Source: Pyxidicoccus sp. MSG2
GTDB taxonomy: Bacteria; Myxococcota; Myxococcia; Myxococcales; Myxococcaceae
Reading direction: 5' to 3'
NCBI RefSeq assembly: GCF_026626705.1
Contig: NZ_JAPNKC010000001.1
Location: 5,518,001-5,582,000, forward strand
DNA: 64,000 bases
The notes beneath the pieces were generated by a model. The model did not search any database. It saw only the letters and a program-made list of their open reading frames with translations, and was not told the DNA's origin. The number at the start of each line of letters is the position of its first letter. The stretch's first letter is position 1. The translations under genes and the position numbers were made by a program. This document shows, in pieces, positions 25,844 to 34,747 of this stretch.

Positions 25844-26458
25844 ATGGATGCAGCCGGAGCTGAGTTCCCGGACGTGTCGCTGGCCATCATCGCGGGAGGC
25901 CAGGGGCGTCGGCTGTCCGGCGCGCCGAAGGGGCTGCTGGCGGTGCAGGGCCGCACGGTGCTGGAGCGGTTGCTGTCGCAGGCGCCACTCTTCGGGGACG
26001 TGCTGATGGTGGCGAACGTGCCGGAGCTCTATGCGCGCTTCGGGTTGCGCACGGTGGCGGACGTGGTGCCGGGCAAGGGTGCGCCGGGAGGAGTCCACGC
26101 GGCGCTGGTGGCGGCGCGCACGCCGTGGGTGGTGGCGGTGGCGTGTGACATGCCCTTCGTTTCGACGGAGGCGCTGCGCATGCTGCTGGGCGCACGGGAT
26201 GAGGCGGTGGATGCGGTGTGCTTCGAAGTCGCGGGCCGGCTGGAGCCGTTGCTCGCGGCCTACCGGACGACGCTCGCGGCGGGGTGGGGTGAGTCGCTGC
26301 GGGAGGACCCGTCGCTGCGCCAGCTCCTGGCCCACGCCCGCGCGCGGCTGTTGCCCGAGGAGACTCTGCGCACGGTGGACCCGAGGCTGCGCTCCCTCGT
26401 GAATGTGAACACGCCGGAGGACCTGGCGCGGCACGGTGTCACGCTGCCTCGGGGGTGA
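25844..26458 (+). CDS. mobA: Molybdenum cofactor guanylyltransferase MobA
   Basis: A 204-residue nucleotidyltransferase that attaches GMP to Mo-molybdopterin. It opens with the signature SLAIIAGGQGRRLSGAPKGLL and contains VACDMPFVS (metal-binding Asp) and the C-terminal VNVNTPEDLARH. A good AGGAG site precedes the ATG. With moeA and the MobB-FdhD fusion it gives a compact set of MGD steps, pointing to a formate dehydrogenase or similar enzyme elsewhere in the genome. Confidence 0.92.
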   Translation: MDAAGAEFPDVSLAIIAGGQGRRLSGAPKGLLAVQGRTVLERLLSQAPLFGDVLMVANVPELYARFGLRTVADVVPGKGAPGGVHAALVAARTPWVVAVACDMPFVSTEALRMLLGARDEAVDAVCFEVAGRLEPLLAAYRTTLAAGWGESLREDPSLRQLLAHARARLLPEETLRTVDPRLRSLVNVNTPEDLARHGVTLPRG

Positions 26459-26461
26459 GGC

Positions 26462-27541
26462 CTACTCCGCGATTCCAATCCGCACCGGAACCCGCCGTGC
26501 CCCGAACGCTCCCGGCGCCGCGTCGAACCGTCCGGGCACCTCCGCTCCACAGTCCGGACACCGTCCCTCCGGCGTCACGCGATAGGACAGCAGCCGGTAC
26601 CAGTCACGGACGATGAGCGCCGCGCCACACCCCGCGCACAGCGTGGTGTCGCCCTCCGTGTCGTGCACGTTGCCCGTGTACACATGGTGCAGCCCCGTGC
26701 GCCGCGCAATCCTCCGCGCACGACTCAGCGTCTCCGGCGGCGTCGGCGGTACGTCGAGCATCTTGAAGTCCGGATGGAACGCCGTGAAGTGTAGAGGCAC
26801 GTCCGGGCCCAGGTGCTCCAGCATCCACTCCGACAGCCGCGTCACCTCCGCCTCCGAGTCGTTCTGCCCGGGGATGAGCAACGTCGTCACCTCGAACCAG
26901 ACGCGCGTCTCGTGCTTCAGGTACTCCAGCGTCTCCAGCACCGGCTGCAGGTGCGCGAAGGTGACACGCCGGTAGAAGTCCTCCGTGAAGGCCTTCAGGT
27001 CCACGTTGGCCGCGTCCATCTTCGCGTAGAACTCCCGCCGAGGCTCTGGATGGATGTAGCCCGCCGTGACGGCCACCGTCTCCACCCCCAGCGCATGGCA
27101 CGCATCCGCCACGTCCATGGCGTACTCGGCGAAGATGACGGGGTCGTTGTACGTGAAGGCCACGCTCCGGCAGCCCAGCCGCGCCGCGTACTTCGCAATC
27201 GCTTCCGGCGAGGCCTCGTCCGCCAGCGTGTCCTGCTCGCGCGACTTGGAGATGTCCCAGTTCTGGCAGAAGCGGCAGCCCAGGTTGCAGCCAGCCGTGC
27301 CGAAAGACAGCACGCTGCTCCCCGGGTGGAAGTGGTTCAGCGGCTTCTTCTCAATCGGGTCCACGCAGAAGCCCGACGAGCGCCCATACGTGTCCAGCAC
27401 CATCCCCTCGCCCACGCGCTGGCGCACGAAGCAGAAGCCGCGCTGTCCCTCGTTCAGCTTGCAGTCGCGCGGGCACAAATCACACTGCACACGCCCGTCC
27501 TCCAGCTTGTGCCACCAGCGAGCGGGAAACGCGGTGCTCAT
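26462..27541 (-). CDS. amrS: AmmeMemoRadiSam system radical SAM enzyme AmrS
   Basis: A 359-residue radical SAM protein of the AmrS family. N-terminal cysteines (CDLCPRDCKLNEGQRGFC) are followed by the iron-sulfur motif CNLGCRFCQNW (C-x3-C-x2-C). The family core includes VAFTYNDPVIFAEYA and DLKAFTEDFYRRV. A zinc-ribbon-like C terminus follows (CAGCGAAL and CPDCGAEV). Its substrate is unknown, but the family usually occurs with AmrA (AMMECR1) and AmrB (MEMO). AmrB lies about 4.5 kb away, and no amrA is seen. ATG start with a GGGGGGAGGA ribosome site. The stop is 4 bp from convergent mobA. Confidence 0.92.
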   Translation of the reverse strand: MSTAFPARWWHKLEDGRVQCDLCPRDCKLNEGQRGFCFVRQRVGEGMVLDTYGRSSGFCVDPIEKKPLNHFHPGSSVLSFGTAGCNLGCRFCQNWDISKSREQDTLADEASPEAIAKYAARLGCRSVAFTYNDPVIFAEYAMDVADACHALGVETVAVTAGYIHPEPRREFYAKMDAANVDLKAFTEDFYRRVTFAHLQPVLETLEYLKHETRVWFEVTTLLIPGQNDSEAEVTRLSEWMLEHLGPDVPLHFTAFHPDFKMLDVPPTPPETLSRARRIARRTGLHHVYTGNVHDTEGDTTLCAGCGAALIVRDWYRLLSYRVTPEGRCPDCGAEVPGRFDAAPGAFGARRVPVRIGIAE

Positions 27542-27665
27542 GGCGATGTCCTCCCCCCGGCCCCTCGGCGGGGCCTCGAAGGACAATCGCTAACGCACGC
27601 GACTCCACAGCGCCGCGCCGGCCCGGCCGTCCGCGCGGCGAGCGGACGTGTCACCCCGGCGGCTT

Positions 27666-28865
27666 CTACATCGGCTGGAGCAGCTTCGGCAGGTCAGCGA
27701 AGTTCACCGTGAGGCTCGGGTGTATCTGGCCCAGCGCATCGCTCAGGTCCTCTCCGGTGCCCTGCACTCCGAGCCCCACCGTCCAGTTGTCCGCCAGCAC
27801 GATTCGCGTGGCCGCGATGACGCTCGCGCGCTTCGTGTCCGTGTCCTCCAGCTTCGCGAAGGACTGAGTCGCCTCCACTCGCAGCAGGAAGCGCGGTGAG
27901 GCGATGCCCACCGAGAAGCCCACGTCCAGCCACTTGCTCATCGGTACTCCAGGGCTCTGCCGCTCGTACAGCGCTCGCAATTGGAGCGCCGCCTCCACGC
28001 TGGCGTCGCCGCTGGACAGCAGCTCCAGCGTGGCCGCGCCGAAGCCGCGCTGGATGGCCACGCCGTCGCCCTCCTGCGCCTTGAGCCCCGGCGTCACCCA
28101 CCTGCCACCCACCGAGAGGAACAGGGCGCTCGAGGACGCGCGCGCCTGCTTCGTGCACGCGCTCAGGCCCTGTCGAATCTTCTGGATGCCCGCCTGTTTC
28201 ACGCGCTCCGTCTCCGCAGCGGCTTCCGCTTTTGCCTTCTGGAACGCCTCGTCGCTGCTGAACTCGCCTGGCAGCGGTTCGTCGGGGAGTTCTTGAGAGA
28301 TGGAATCATCATCGAGCACCTTGTCGAGGCACTTGCTGTACGCCTCGCCGTAGATGCTCCGCTCGCCGAAGACGTCCACGGACGCGCCGGCCATTACCGT
28401 GGCGAAGCGGCCCTTGTCGAAGGTGAGCCGCTCGTACGGCGCCCCGTCCGCAATCGCGAGGGTGAGGGCGCTGTCCTGCAGGTACCGGTTGAGGCGCTGC
28501 TTCCGCGCCTCGAGCGCCTCGTTGTAGAGCTGCTCGTAGCCCTTCGTGAGGAGATAGGGATTGAACTGCACCACGAAGGACGTCTGCGTGCCCTCCAGCA
28601 CGGCGCCCGCGTTGCGCAGGCTGGCCACCAGCGCGGCGGGGTTGGATGGGTGCACCACCTCGCCGGCGGTGGCGATGTCCAGGCCCGCGGCGGCCTCAGA
28701 GCCGCCGCGCAAGAAGCTGGGGAAGTCCAGCTCGGCCGTGCCAGCGTCGGGAGTCTTCGTGCCAGGCGTCTTGGGGCCGGGAGTCCCAGGGTTGGGAGTC
28801 CCCGCGTCCTGTGCCCGCGCCGCTGTGCAGCAGAGAAGAAGTAGGACCGCGAGCGCTGCCCTCAT
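27666..28865 (-). CDS. Secreted or outer-membrane protein of unknown family
   Basis: A 399-residue exported protein. The signal peptide is MRAALAVLLLLCCTAARAQ, followed by a Thr/Pro/Gly-rich linker (about 20-45). The rest has beta-strand-like segments (SALFLSVGGRW, WLDVGFSVGIASPRFLLRVEATQSF, NWTVGLGVQGTG) around an Ala/Glu-rich helical part (about 185-245). This suggests an outer-membrane barrel with a coiled insert. It overlaps the upstream 135-residue gene by ATGA, so the two are coupled. I do not recognise the family. Confidence 0.65.
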   Translation of the reverse strand: MRAALAVLLLLCCTAARAQDAGTPNPGTPGPKTPGTKTPDAGTAELDFPSFLRGGSEAAAGLDIATAGEVVHPSNPAALVASLRNAGAVLEGTQTSFVVQFNPYLLTKGYEQLYNEALEARKQRLNRYLQDSALTLAIADGAPYERLTFDKGRFATVMAGASVDVFGERSIYGEAYSKCLDKVLDDDSISQELPDEPLPGEFSSDEAFQKAKAEAAAETERVKQAGIQKIRQGLSACTKQARASSSALFLSVGGRWVTPGLKAQEGDGVAIQRGFGAATLELLSSGDASVEAALQLRALYERQSPGVPMSKWLDVGFSVGIASPRFLLRVEATQSFAKLEDTDTKRASVIAATRIVLADNWTVGLGVQGTGEDLSDALGQIHPSLTVNFADLPKLLQPM

Positions 28866-29269
28866 TCGATTACCGTCCAGGCCAGGTTGATGTAGTCCGC
28901 CTGCGCGCCCGCGGGCAGGTTGAACTCGTCCCAGAGCTGCTCCTGCTGCCCGTTGGGAAGCACCAGCGTGCCCTTCTGCACGAACGTCGCGCCCAGGCCC
29001 GTTGGGTCCGCCACGGTGAAGGTAGCCCGCACCCAGCCCTGCTCGGCGGTGGGCAGGAAGTCGTCGGGCAGCGTGATGGTCTCTTGTTGGCCCGAAAAGA
29101 CGGCGCTGTGGAACTGCCGACGCGTCTGGCCCAACATCTTCCCGCTCACCGCCAATCGTATGGCGACGGTGTTGAGCGTCCCCTGCGGCCGTTCCAGCAC
29201 CAGCTTCGCGCCCTTCCGGTCCGCCCGGGCCACCTTGAGAGTCACCGCCAGCTTGTCGTTGTCCGCCAT
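28862..29269 (-). CDS. 135-residue protein of unknown function
   Basis: A soluble protein without a signal peptide, rich in beta strands (KLAVTLKVARADRKGAKLVLERP, RATFTVADPTGLGATFVQKGTLVL). It resembles a single beta-sandwich domain with a C-terminal WTVIE. It sits directly before, and overlaps by four bases, the gene for the exported 399-residue protein, and probably forms an operon with it. No family is recognised. The ATG is preceded by a purine-rich stretch (GGAGGGGGGAACACA). Confidence 0.6.
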   Translation of the reverse strand: MADNDKLAVTLKVARADRKGAKLVLERPQGTLNTVAIRLAVSGKMLGQTRRQFHSAVFSGQQETITLPDDFLPTAEQGWVRATFTVADPTGLGATFVQKGTLVLPNGQQEQLWDEFNLPAGAQADYINLAWTVIE

Positions 29270-29441
29270 TGTGTTCCCCCCTCCGTGAGTGGAGTCGCGG
29301 TCGCGGGCTTCACTCGCCGCGTGGGCGGCATCATACAGTCAGCTCCCGCGCGCGCCCGAAGAGCATTCGAGCGTGAGGGTGCGTCACCCTGACGCATGGA
29401 CCCCGGACGCCAGGGGTGAGAAGCAGGGTGCGGAGAGCCCC

Positions 29442-29759
29442 ATGCTCAAGACTCCCCTTGGTCGTTTCCGTGCGGTGGCCCTGTTGGAGGGCCTGTCCTT
29501 CATCCTCCTCCTCTTCGTCGCGATGCCGCTGAAGTACCTCGCGGGCCTGCCGTTGGCGGTGCGGGTGGTGGGCCTGGCGCACGGGCTGCTCTTCGTGCTC
29601 TTCCTCTTCGCGCTCATGGAGGTGGCCATCGCGTACCGCTGGTCGCTCGTGCGCGTGGTGGGGGCCTTCGTCTCGTCGCTGGTCCCCTTCGGCACCTTCG
29701 TGCTCGACGCGCGGCTGCGGCGCGAGGAGGCGCAAGCCGCCGTCCAGGCCGCGCCCTGA
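29442..29759 (+). CDS. DUF3817-family membrane protein
   Basis: A 105-residue inner-membrane protein with three hydrophobic segments and the DUF3817 pattern: RFRAVALLEGLSFILLLFVAMPLKYL, then VRVVGLAHGLLFVLFLF, and SLVPFGTFVLDARL at the end. The family's role is unknown. The start is the ATG of MLKTPLGRF with GGAGAG upstream; earlier in-frame codons are Arg/Ser-rich and unlike the family. Regions on either side (172 and 126 bp) hold no other gene. Confidence 0.8.
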   Translation: MLKTPLGRFRAVALLEGLSFILLLFVAMPLKYLAGLPLAVRVVGLAHGLLFVLFLFALMEVAIAYRWSLVRVVGAFVSSLVPFGTFVLDARLRREEAQAAVQAAP

Positions 29760-29885
29760 CGCACCAGACGTGCCGCATCGGGCTCGCGGGAGCAGACCTG
29801 CCGAGCCCGGGCCGCCAGGAGTTCGCACGCGCACAGAAGGCGTGCCAGATTCCCCACCCGGACATCGCACCGGGGGCTGACGACC

Positions 29886-30500
29886 ATGGAGCGCGGAAGG
29901 TGGGAAACGCCTGAGGACGTGGAGCGCGAGCTGAGCTCGCGGCTGGCCGTCGTGGAGCCCACGGAGGGCATTCGCGGCATGCACTTCGCGGCGGTGCTCG
30001 ACACCGTCCGGTTCCTCGGCGGCGAGCAGGCGGTGGCGCGCATCGTCGAGGGCGGTGACTTCCCCGCGGACCTGGACCCCACCGAGCTGTACCCGGTGCC
30101 GCCCTTCATGCGCCTGTTCTTCGCGGCGGCGCGGCATCTGGCTCCGCAGCTCGGAGGCTTCGAGGAGGCGATGCGGCAGATTGGCGTGCAGGGCACGCTG
30201 GCCTTCATCAACTCCATGTTCGGCGCCGAGGTGCGGCAGCAGGTGGGCGGAGAGCCGAAGCGGCTCGTGGAGATGCTGCCCGAGGCCTACCGCATGGCCA
30301 TCAACTTCGGCGAGCTGCAGGTGGAGTGGACCGGCCCTCGCGCCGGCCGCATCCACATGCGGCGCATCTTCACCCCCGTCGCCTACAACGAGGGCATGCT
30401 GGAGGGCGCCCTGCAGGCCGTGGGCGCCCAGGACATCCAGGTGCGCGGGTGGCAGACGTCGCTGCTCGACAGCGAGTACACCCTGGCGTGGGACAGTTGA
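29886..30500 (+). CDS. TIGR02265 / DUF2378 family protein
   Basis: A 204-residue soluble protein of the family TIGR02265, found almost only in myxobacteria and present there in many copies. Features are the GIRGMHFAAVLDTVRFLGG opening, ELYPVPPFMRLFFAAARHLAP and a C-terminal half with EWTGPRAGRIHMRRIF and WQTSLLDSEYTLAW. The function is not known. It ends 10 bp from the stop of the convergent sugar dehydrogenase. It supports a myxobacterial origin for the window. Confidence 0.75.
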   Translation: MERGRWETPEDVERELSSRLAVVEPTEGIRGMHFAAVLDTVRFLGGEQAVARIVEGGDFPADLDPTELYPVPPFMRLFFAAARHLAPQLGGFEEAMRQIGVQGTLAFINSMFGAEVRQQVGGEPKRLVEMLPEAYRMAINFGELQVEWTGPRAGRIHMRRIFTPVAYNEGMLEGALQAVGAQDIQVRGWQTSLLDSEYTLAWDS

Positions 30501-30510
30501 GGCGCGCGGG

Positions 30511-31869
30511 CTACTTCGCGCCGTGCCGCACGCGGTAGATGCGGCCGTTGCCGTCCTCCGTCAGCAGCAGGCTCCCATCCGGTAGCTCCAGCAGGCCCAC
30601 GGGCCGGCCCCACGTCGTGGGCCCCTGGGGGTCCGAGAGAAAGCCGGTGAGGAAGTCCTCGTAGCCGCCCGTCGGACGTCCCTGCGCGTCGAAGGGGACG
30701 AAGACGATTTTGTAGCCGGTGCCCTCGGAGCGGTTCCAGCTTCCGCGGAAGGCGACGAAGGCGCCGGTGCGGTAGCGCTCGGGAAAGGCCTGGCCCCGAT
30801 AGAAGGTGACGCCCAGCGCCGCCGAGTGCGAGGCGAAGAGCACGTCCGGCGTCACCGTCTTCGCGGCGAGCTCGGGCGCTTCGCTCCTGCCGTTCTTCAG
30901 GCGGCGCGGGTCCAGGTTCTTCGGCGACAGGTACGCGTAGGGCCAGCCGTAGAAGGCGCCCTGCTGCACGCGGGTGAAGTAGTCCGGCACCAGGTCATCA
31001 CCCAGGCCGTCGCGCTCGTTGATGGCGGCGTAGGGCTCGCCGGTGCGCGGGTGGAAGTCCAGGCCCACCGGGTTGCGCAGGCCGCTGGCGAAGACCTGCC
31101 GCCCGGAGCCGTCCAGCCCCATGACGAGCACCGAGGCGCGCGGGGACTCCTCCACATTCACGTTGCTCTCGCTGCCCACGGTGACGAAGAGGCGCTTGCC
31201 GTCCGGCGCCACGCGCACGTTGCGCGTCCAGTGCTGGTTGTAACCGAGCCCCGGTAGCTTCGTGACCTCCTCGCCCTTGCCGGTGAGCCGGCCCTGGCCG
31301 CGCTGGTACGGGTAGCGGCGCACGCCGTTGGTGTTGCCCACGAAGAAGTGCGTGGGGCTGAAGGACATGCCGAAGGGGAGGTTCAGCGCGTTGGACGTGT
31401 CCGCGAAGACCTCGCGCGACTCGGCGACGCCGTCACCGTCCGCGTCGCGCAGGCGGTGGATGCGGTTGGCGCGGCTCTCCACCACGAGCACGTCGCCCTC
31501 GGGGGTGAGCGTCATCCACCGCGGTTGCTGGAGCCCGTCCGCGTAGAGGTTGACGGAGAAGCCGTCGGGGACGCGCAGCGTGGCGCCCGAGGGCACGGGG
31601 ATGACGTCCGGGCTCTTGCTCGCGCTCTGCGTGGCGAAGGGCTTCGGCAGGGAGTCCAGCTTCACGGAGATGGGCGCGGGCTTCAGCGGCTCGGTGCGCA
31701 GGCGCGAGGCGGGAGGTGGCTCGCGCGAGGGCGGGGCCGCGGGCTGCGGTGTCGATGGCGCGGACGCGTGTGGCGGAGTCGCGGGGGCGGGCTGTGACGC
31801 CTGGGCGATTCCGGTGCCAGGGAGAATGACGGTGAGGAGCAGGGCGGGCAGTGTCGCGCGGCGGAGCAA
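30511..31869 (-). CDS. Exported PQQ-dependent sugar dehydrogenase-like beta-propeller
   Basis: A periplasmic protein of the soluble aldose/sugar dehydrogenase (GSDH) family, which oxidises sugars with PQQ. It shows a signal peptide (LLRRATLPALLLTVILPGTGIAQA), a long Pro/Ala linker and propeller blades with DGFSVNLYADGLQQPRWMTLTPEGDVLVVE, GLGYNQHWTRNVRVAPDG, ASGLRNPVGLDFHPRTGE, GWPYAY and WGRPVGLLELPDGSLLLTEDGNGRIYRV. I place the start at a TTG because AAAGGA lies eight bases upstream and the signal peptide then begins at residue 1. In-frame starts at 31926 and 31950 would prepend an unlikely leader. The cofactor is inferred from the family. Confidence 0.8.
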   Translation of the reverse strand: MLRRATLPALLLTVILPGTGIAQASQPAPATPPHASAPSTPQPAAPPSREPPPASRLRTEPLKPAPISVKLDSLPKPFATQSASKSPDVIPVPSGATLRVPDGFSVNLYADGLQQPRWMTLTPEGDVLVVESRANRIHRLRDADGDGVAESREVFADTSNALNLPFGMSFSPTHFFVGNTNGVRRYPYQRGQGRLTGKGEEVTKLPGLGYNQHWTRNVRVAPDGKRLFVTVGSESNVNVEESPRASVLVMGLDGSGRQVFASGLRNPVGLDFHPRTGEPYAAINERDGLGDDLVPDYFTRVQQGAFYGWPYAYLSPKNLDPRRLKNGRSEAPELAAKTVTPDVLFASHSAALGVTFYRGQAFPERYRTGAFVAFRGSWNRSEGTGYKIVFVPFDAQGRPTGGYEDFLTGFLSDPQGPTTWGRPVGLLELPDGSLLLTEDGNGRIYRVRHGAK

Positions 31870-31997
31870 GCAGGGCGTCCTTTCATCACCGGCGGCAGGA
31901 GCCGCCAGGGTGGGCGCCCTCGTCATGCGAGGGATGCACCCGGCCCGCAATCACTTTGCGTGGCGGAGTGCCCGGGTGTGCACATCTCTCGAACGGC

Positions 31998-32813
31998 TCA
32001 GGACGGCGTCCCGGAGGAGCTCTCGCCGGGCGGATAGAACGCGAATGCGCCGTAGCCCACCACCTCGTCCTGTCCGCCGGCCGTGTCGCCCGAGCTGCGC
32101 AGGTCCAGCAGTCTCGGGCGGAGGCCGCGCTTGCGCGCCGCCAGCATCAGCCCGCTGATGGCCGCCGCGCCGCAGGCGCTCCCCGCGTCCAGCGGCCCGT
32201 CGAGCGTGAGCACCCGCTCGGCCGTCTCACGGTCCGCCTCCCGAGCGTCCTTGTACGGCAGGTAGTGCGACAGGTCCGAGCTGACGACGGGCAACACGTC
32301 GGAATCCCAGAGCGCATCGAGCACCTCCTGCACCTCCTCGCCCCGCGCGCTGCCCACCACCAGGGGAAGCACCCGGAAGCGCCCCAGCACGCGCTGCAGG
32401 AAGGGCAGCTGCACCTCCAGCGAGTGCTCCGCCTCATGGGCCTCCGTGGAAGCCGTCACCTGCCGGAGCGCCGCCGCGCGGCGCCGCAGGTCCTCATCCA
32501 CCGGCACCTCGCCCAGCGGCGTACACAGCACGTCCACGTCCGGATACGCGAGCCCCCTCAGCGGAACGAAGTGACATGGCCCCAGCAGCAGCACGCGCGG
32601 CGTCTTGCCCTGGTACGCGCGCAGCGTGGCATAGGCCGTCGCCGCCACCGGGCCCGAGTACACATAGCCCGCATGGGGAACGACGAGCGCCAAGGGCCGC
32701 TCCGGGGCATCGACGGTGGCCTGCTCGAGCCACCCGTCCACCGCCGTGGCCAGGGCGGAGGGACTGGCGGGATAGAAGGAGCCCGCCGCGGCGGGAAGTC
32801 GCACACGAGACAT
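31998..32813 (-). CDS. amrB: AmmeMemoRadiSam system protein AmrB (MEMO family)
   Basis: A 271-residue MEMO-like protein related to class III extradiol dioxygenases. Motifs are RLPAAAGSFYPAS at the start, VVPHAGYVYSGPVAATAYATL, LLGPCHFVP, EHSLEVQLPFLQ and VVSSDLSHYLPY. The family is regularly linked to AmrS, which is encoded about 4.5 kb away on the same strand. No AMMECR1 (AmrA) gene is in the window. ATG start with GGAGG five bases upstream. Confidence 0.92.
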   Translation of the reverse strand: MSRVRLPAAAGSFYPASPSALATAVDGWLEQATVDAPERPLALVVPHAGYVYSGPVAATAYATLRAYQGKTPRVLLLGPCHFVPLRGLAYPDVDVLCTPLGEVPVDEDLRRRAAALRQVTASTEAHEAEHSLEVQLPFLQRVLGRFRVLPLVVGSARGEEVQEVLDALWDSDVLPVVSSDLSHYLPYKDAREADRETAERVLTLDGPLDAGSACGAAAISGLMLAARKRGLRPRLLDLRSSGDTAGGQDEVVGYGAFAFYPPGESSSGTPS

Positions 32814-32948
32814 GGTCCTCCAACCGGTCATTCCGATGATGGCTTTTGCCAAGCATGGCATGCGGGAGCCCCGCTCTCCCAGCCGGGGCACCGCCGGGCG
32901 GGCGGGGGTCTGATTGGAATTGCACGAATGCGTGTCTGGGAATGGAAA

Positions 32949-33707
32949 CTACGGCGTCGGCCGGGGCGGCTGACACGGCCTCAGGAAGTCGAGCGCATCC
33001 CGCGTCTTGTTCCACGTCTCGAAGATTCTCACCCGGAGCTCGAAGCCGTGCTCCCGGGCGATTCGGTCCACCGCGGCGAAGCCCTTGGCGAGGTCGTTGA
33101 ACACGGCGCCCACGGTGAGGTCACCCTCATGGGCGTGCTCGCCCACACGCCAGGCGGGCAGCGGCTCCGAGGCGGCGAGCTGCGTCAGCGGGCCGTCCTC
33201 CCCGCACAGGGCATCCAGCAGCCGCAGGGCCCGTGCCGGGATGTCCTGGCCCGCGCGCCCCTGGTAGTCCACCCAGAAGTCGAACACGCCGACGACGGGG
33301 TGGTGCGAGTGCTCCAGCTCCGTCTGCACACTCCCGCCGCGCTTGTAGAAGAACTCGCCGAGCGCGGGCGGCAGGCTCGTCGTGTAGCCGTGGTGGATGA
33401 GCACCTGATACCCCTGGGCCCACACCACGGGCGTGTTGTCCTCGCTGTACTGGGGCCAGTCGCTCTCCGGCCCCGAGCCGCCCGGCGCGTTCAGGCCGTG
33501 GCGCTGCATGAAGAGCTCCAGCGGCGACGGCGGAGCGCCATCCCAGCCCTTCTCCCGGCGCTCCTCCATCCACGTGGTGTGCTCGGCGGCCACGCGGGCC
33601 AGCTCCGCGGCGACGTCGGCGGCGAGCGTCTTGTCGGGGAAGCGGCCCACCAGCGTGTAGCTGCCGCTGTTGTTGCTCGCGAACGCATTCCAGACCTGCA
33701 CCTTCAT
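32949..33707 (-). CDS. 252-residue partner protein of a radical SAM enzyme, family unknown
   Basis: A soluble protein that I cannot assign. It starts MKVQVWNAFASNNSGSYTLVGRF and continues with an Ala/Glu-rich helix. A central aromatic and His-rich part follows (VVWAQGYQVLIHHGYTTSLPPAL, ELEHSHHPVVGVFDFWVDY). The end looks like a small alpha/beta domain (GDLTVGAVFNDLAKGFAAVDRIA, FELRVRIFETWN). The start overlaps the radical SAM stop (ATGA), so the two are made together. It may be the substrate-binding partner or substrate of that enzyme (inference). There is no signal peptide. Confidence 0.7.
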   Translation of the reverse strand: MKVQVWNAFASNNSGSYTLVGRFPDKTLAADVAAELARVAAEHTTWMEERREKGWDGAPPSPLELFMQRHGLNAPGGSGPESDWPQYSEDNTPVVWAQGYQVLIHHGYTTSLPPALGEFFYKRGGSVQTELEHSHHPVVGVFDFWVDYQGRAGQDIPARALRLLDALCGEDGPLTQLAASEPLPAWRVGEHAHEGDLTVGAVFNDLAKGFAAVDRIAREHGFELRVRIFETWNKTRDALDFLRPCQPPRPTP

Positions 33708-34747
33708 GCCGCACCTCCCGTGGCCGGGGACTCCAGCCCGTAGCCGGGCGTGCGCGCGCACCCCGGCAGCCGCGACGCGGACGCCAGCGCCTCGCGCCGC
33801 CCACGCCATACCGCCATGACCTCGTCCGCCGACGCCGCCGGAATGGCGACGTGGTGGAAGCTGCACGGCATCACCTTCCTGTCGCTCGTGAGCACGAGGA
33901 ACTCGCGCCCCGCGCCGCAGTCCGCGCGGTCGAAGAGGCGCGGCACGCCCTCCATGCGCTCGCCCCAGCACACGTCCAGCTTCAGCGTGCACCGGCTGCC
34001 CAGCGCCCGGCCGAGCAGCGCCACGCGCCGCGCCAGCCCCCGCGCCTCGTCCGGCGACAGGTGCAGCGCGCGGTCCGCGCCGTTGTAGCTGAGCAGCAGC
34101 ACGTCCCGGCAGCCCAGGGCCACCAGCTCCAGCACCACCGTCTCCAGCGAGGGCAGCCGCTCCGGCGTCACCAGGTAGTTGACGCCGAAGCGCGCGCCCG
34201 CATCCGCCAGCCGTGCCACCGTGTCGCGCCACGCGTTGTCGTCGTAGAGGGACACGCGGCACTGGCCGTAGCGCCCGCGCACCGCCGCGAGGCGCCGGGG
34301 CGTCAGTGCCAGCCCGTTGGTGGTGAAGCTCACCGCGAGCGGTGTCTCGCCGTGCAGCCGGCACACCAATTCCTCGAAGCGGGGGAAGGCCCAGGGCTCG
34401 CCGCCGCCGAAGGCCACCTCCAGCACGCCCGCGGCGGCCAGCCCGGACAGCACGTCGAAGGCGCTGTCCGCCGTCCACTCGCTGCGCGCCTCCGTGTCAC
34501 GCGAGCAGAAGGTGCACGCGAGGTTGCAGCGGTTGGTGATGCCGAACTGCACCACCCTCGGGGCGCGCTGGCGCAGGTGCGCCGTCTCGGGGCCTTCGCA
34601 GCGCGCGTTCGTCCCGCTGTCGCGGTCGAACAGCAGCAGCGCTCCATCCAGCGGGAAGCGGCGCAGGCGCGCGAAGGGGGCGGGCACCGGCACGCGGGCG
34701 GCGTCGTCCGCGTCGGAAGGGGGCGTGTAGGTCGGAGTCGGGTGCAT
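33704..34747 (-). CDS. Radical SAM protein with SPASM-like C-terminal cysteines
   Basis: A 347-residue radical SAM enzyme. The cluster motif is CNLACTFC (C-x3-C-x2-C) after VVQFGITNR. Family features follow: LEVAFGGGEPWAFPRFEEL, AVSFTTNGLALT, CRVSLYDDN and VNYLVTP. Extra cysteines lie in DVCWGERM, RADCGAGREF, KVMPCSFHH and LPGCARTPG, a pattern suggesting an auxiliary cluster of SPASM/Twitch type as in peptide-modifying enzymes. It is coupled to the 252-residue gene downstream. No precursor peptide gene is evident beside it. I use the ATG of MHPTPTYTP, which lacks a clear ribosome site. Confidence 0.82.
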   Translation of the reverse strand: MHPTPTYTPPSDADDAARVPVPAPFARLRRFPLDGALLLFDRDSGTNARCEGPETAHLRQRAPRVVQFGITNRCNLACTFCSRDTEARSEWTADSAFDVLSGLAAAGVLEVAFGGGEPWAFPRFEELVCRLHGETPLAVSFTTNGLALTPRRLAAVRGRYGQCRVSLYDDNAWRDTVARLADAGARFGVNYLVTPERLPSLETVVLELVALGCRDVLLLSYNGADRALHLSPDEARGLARRVALLGRALGSRCTLKLDVCWGERMEGVPRLFDRADCGAGREFLVLTSDRKVMPCSFHHVAIPAASADEVMAVWRGRREALASASRLPGCARTPGYGLESPATGGAA

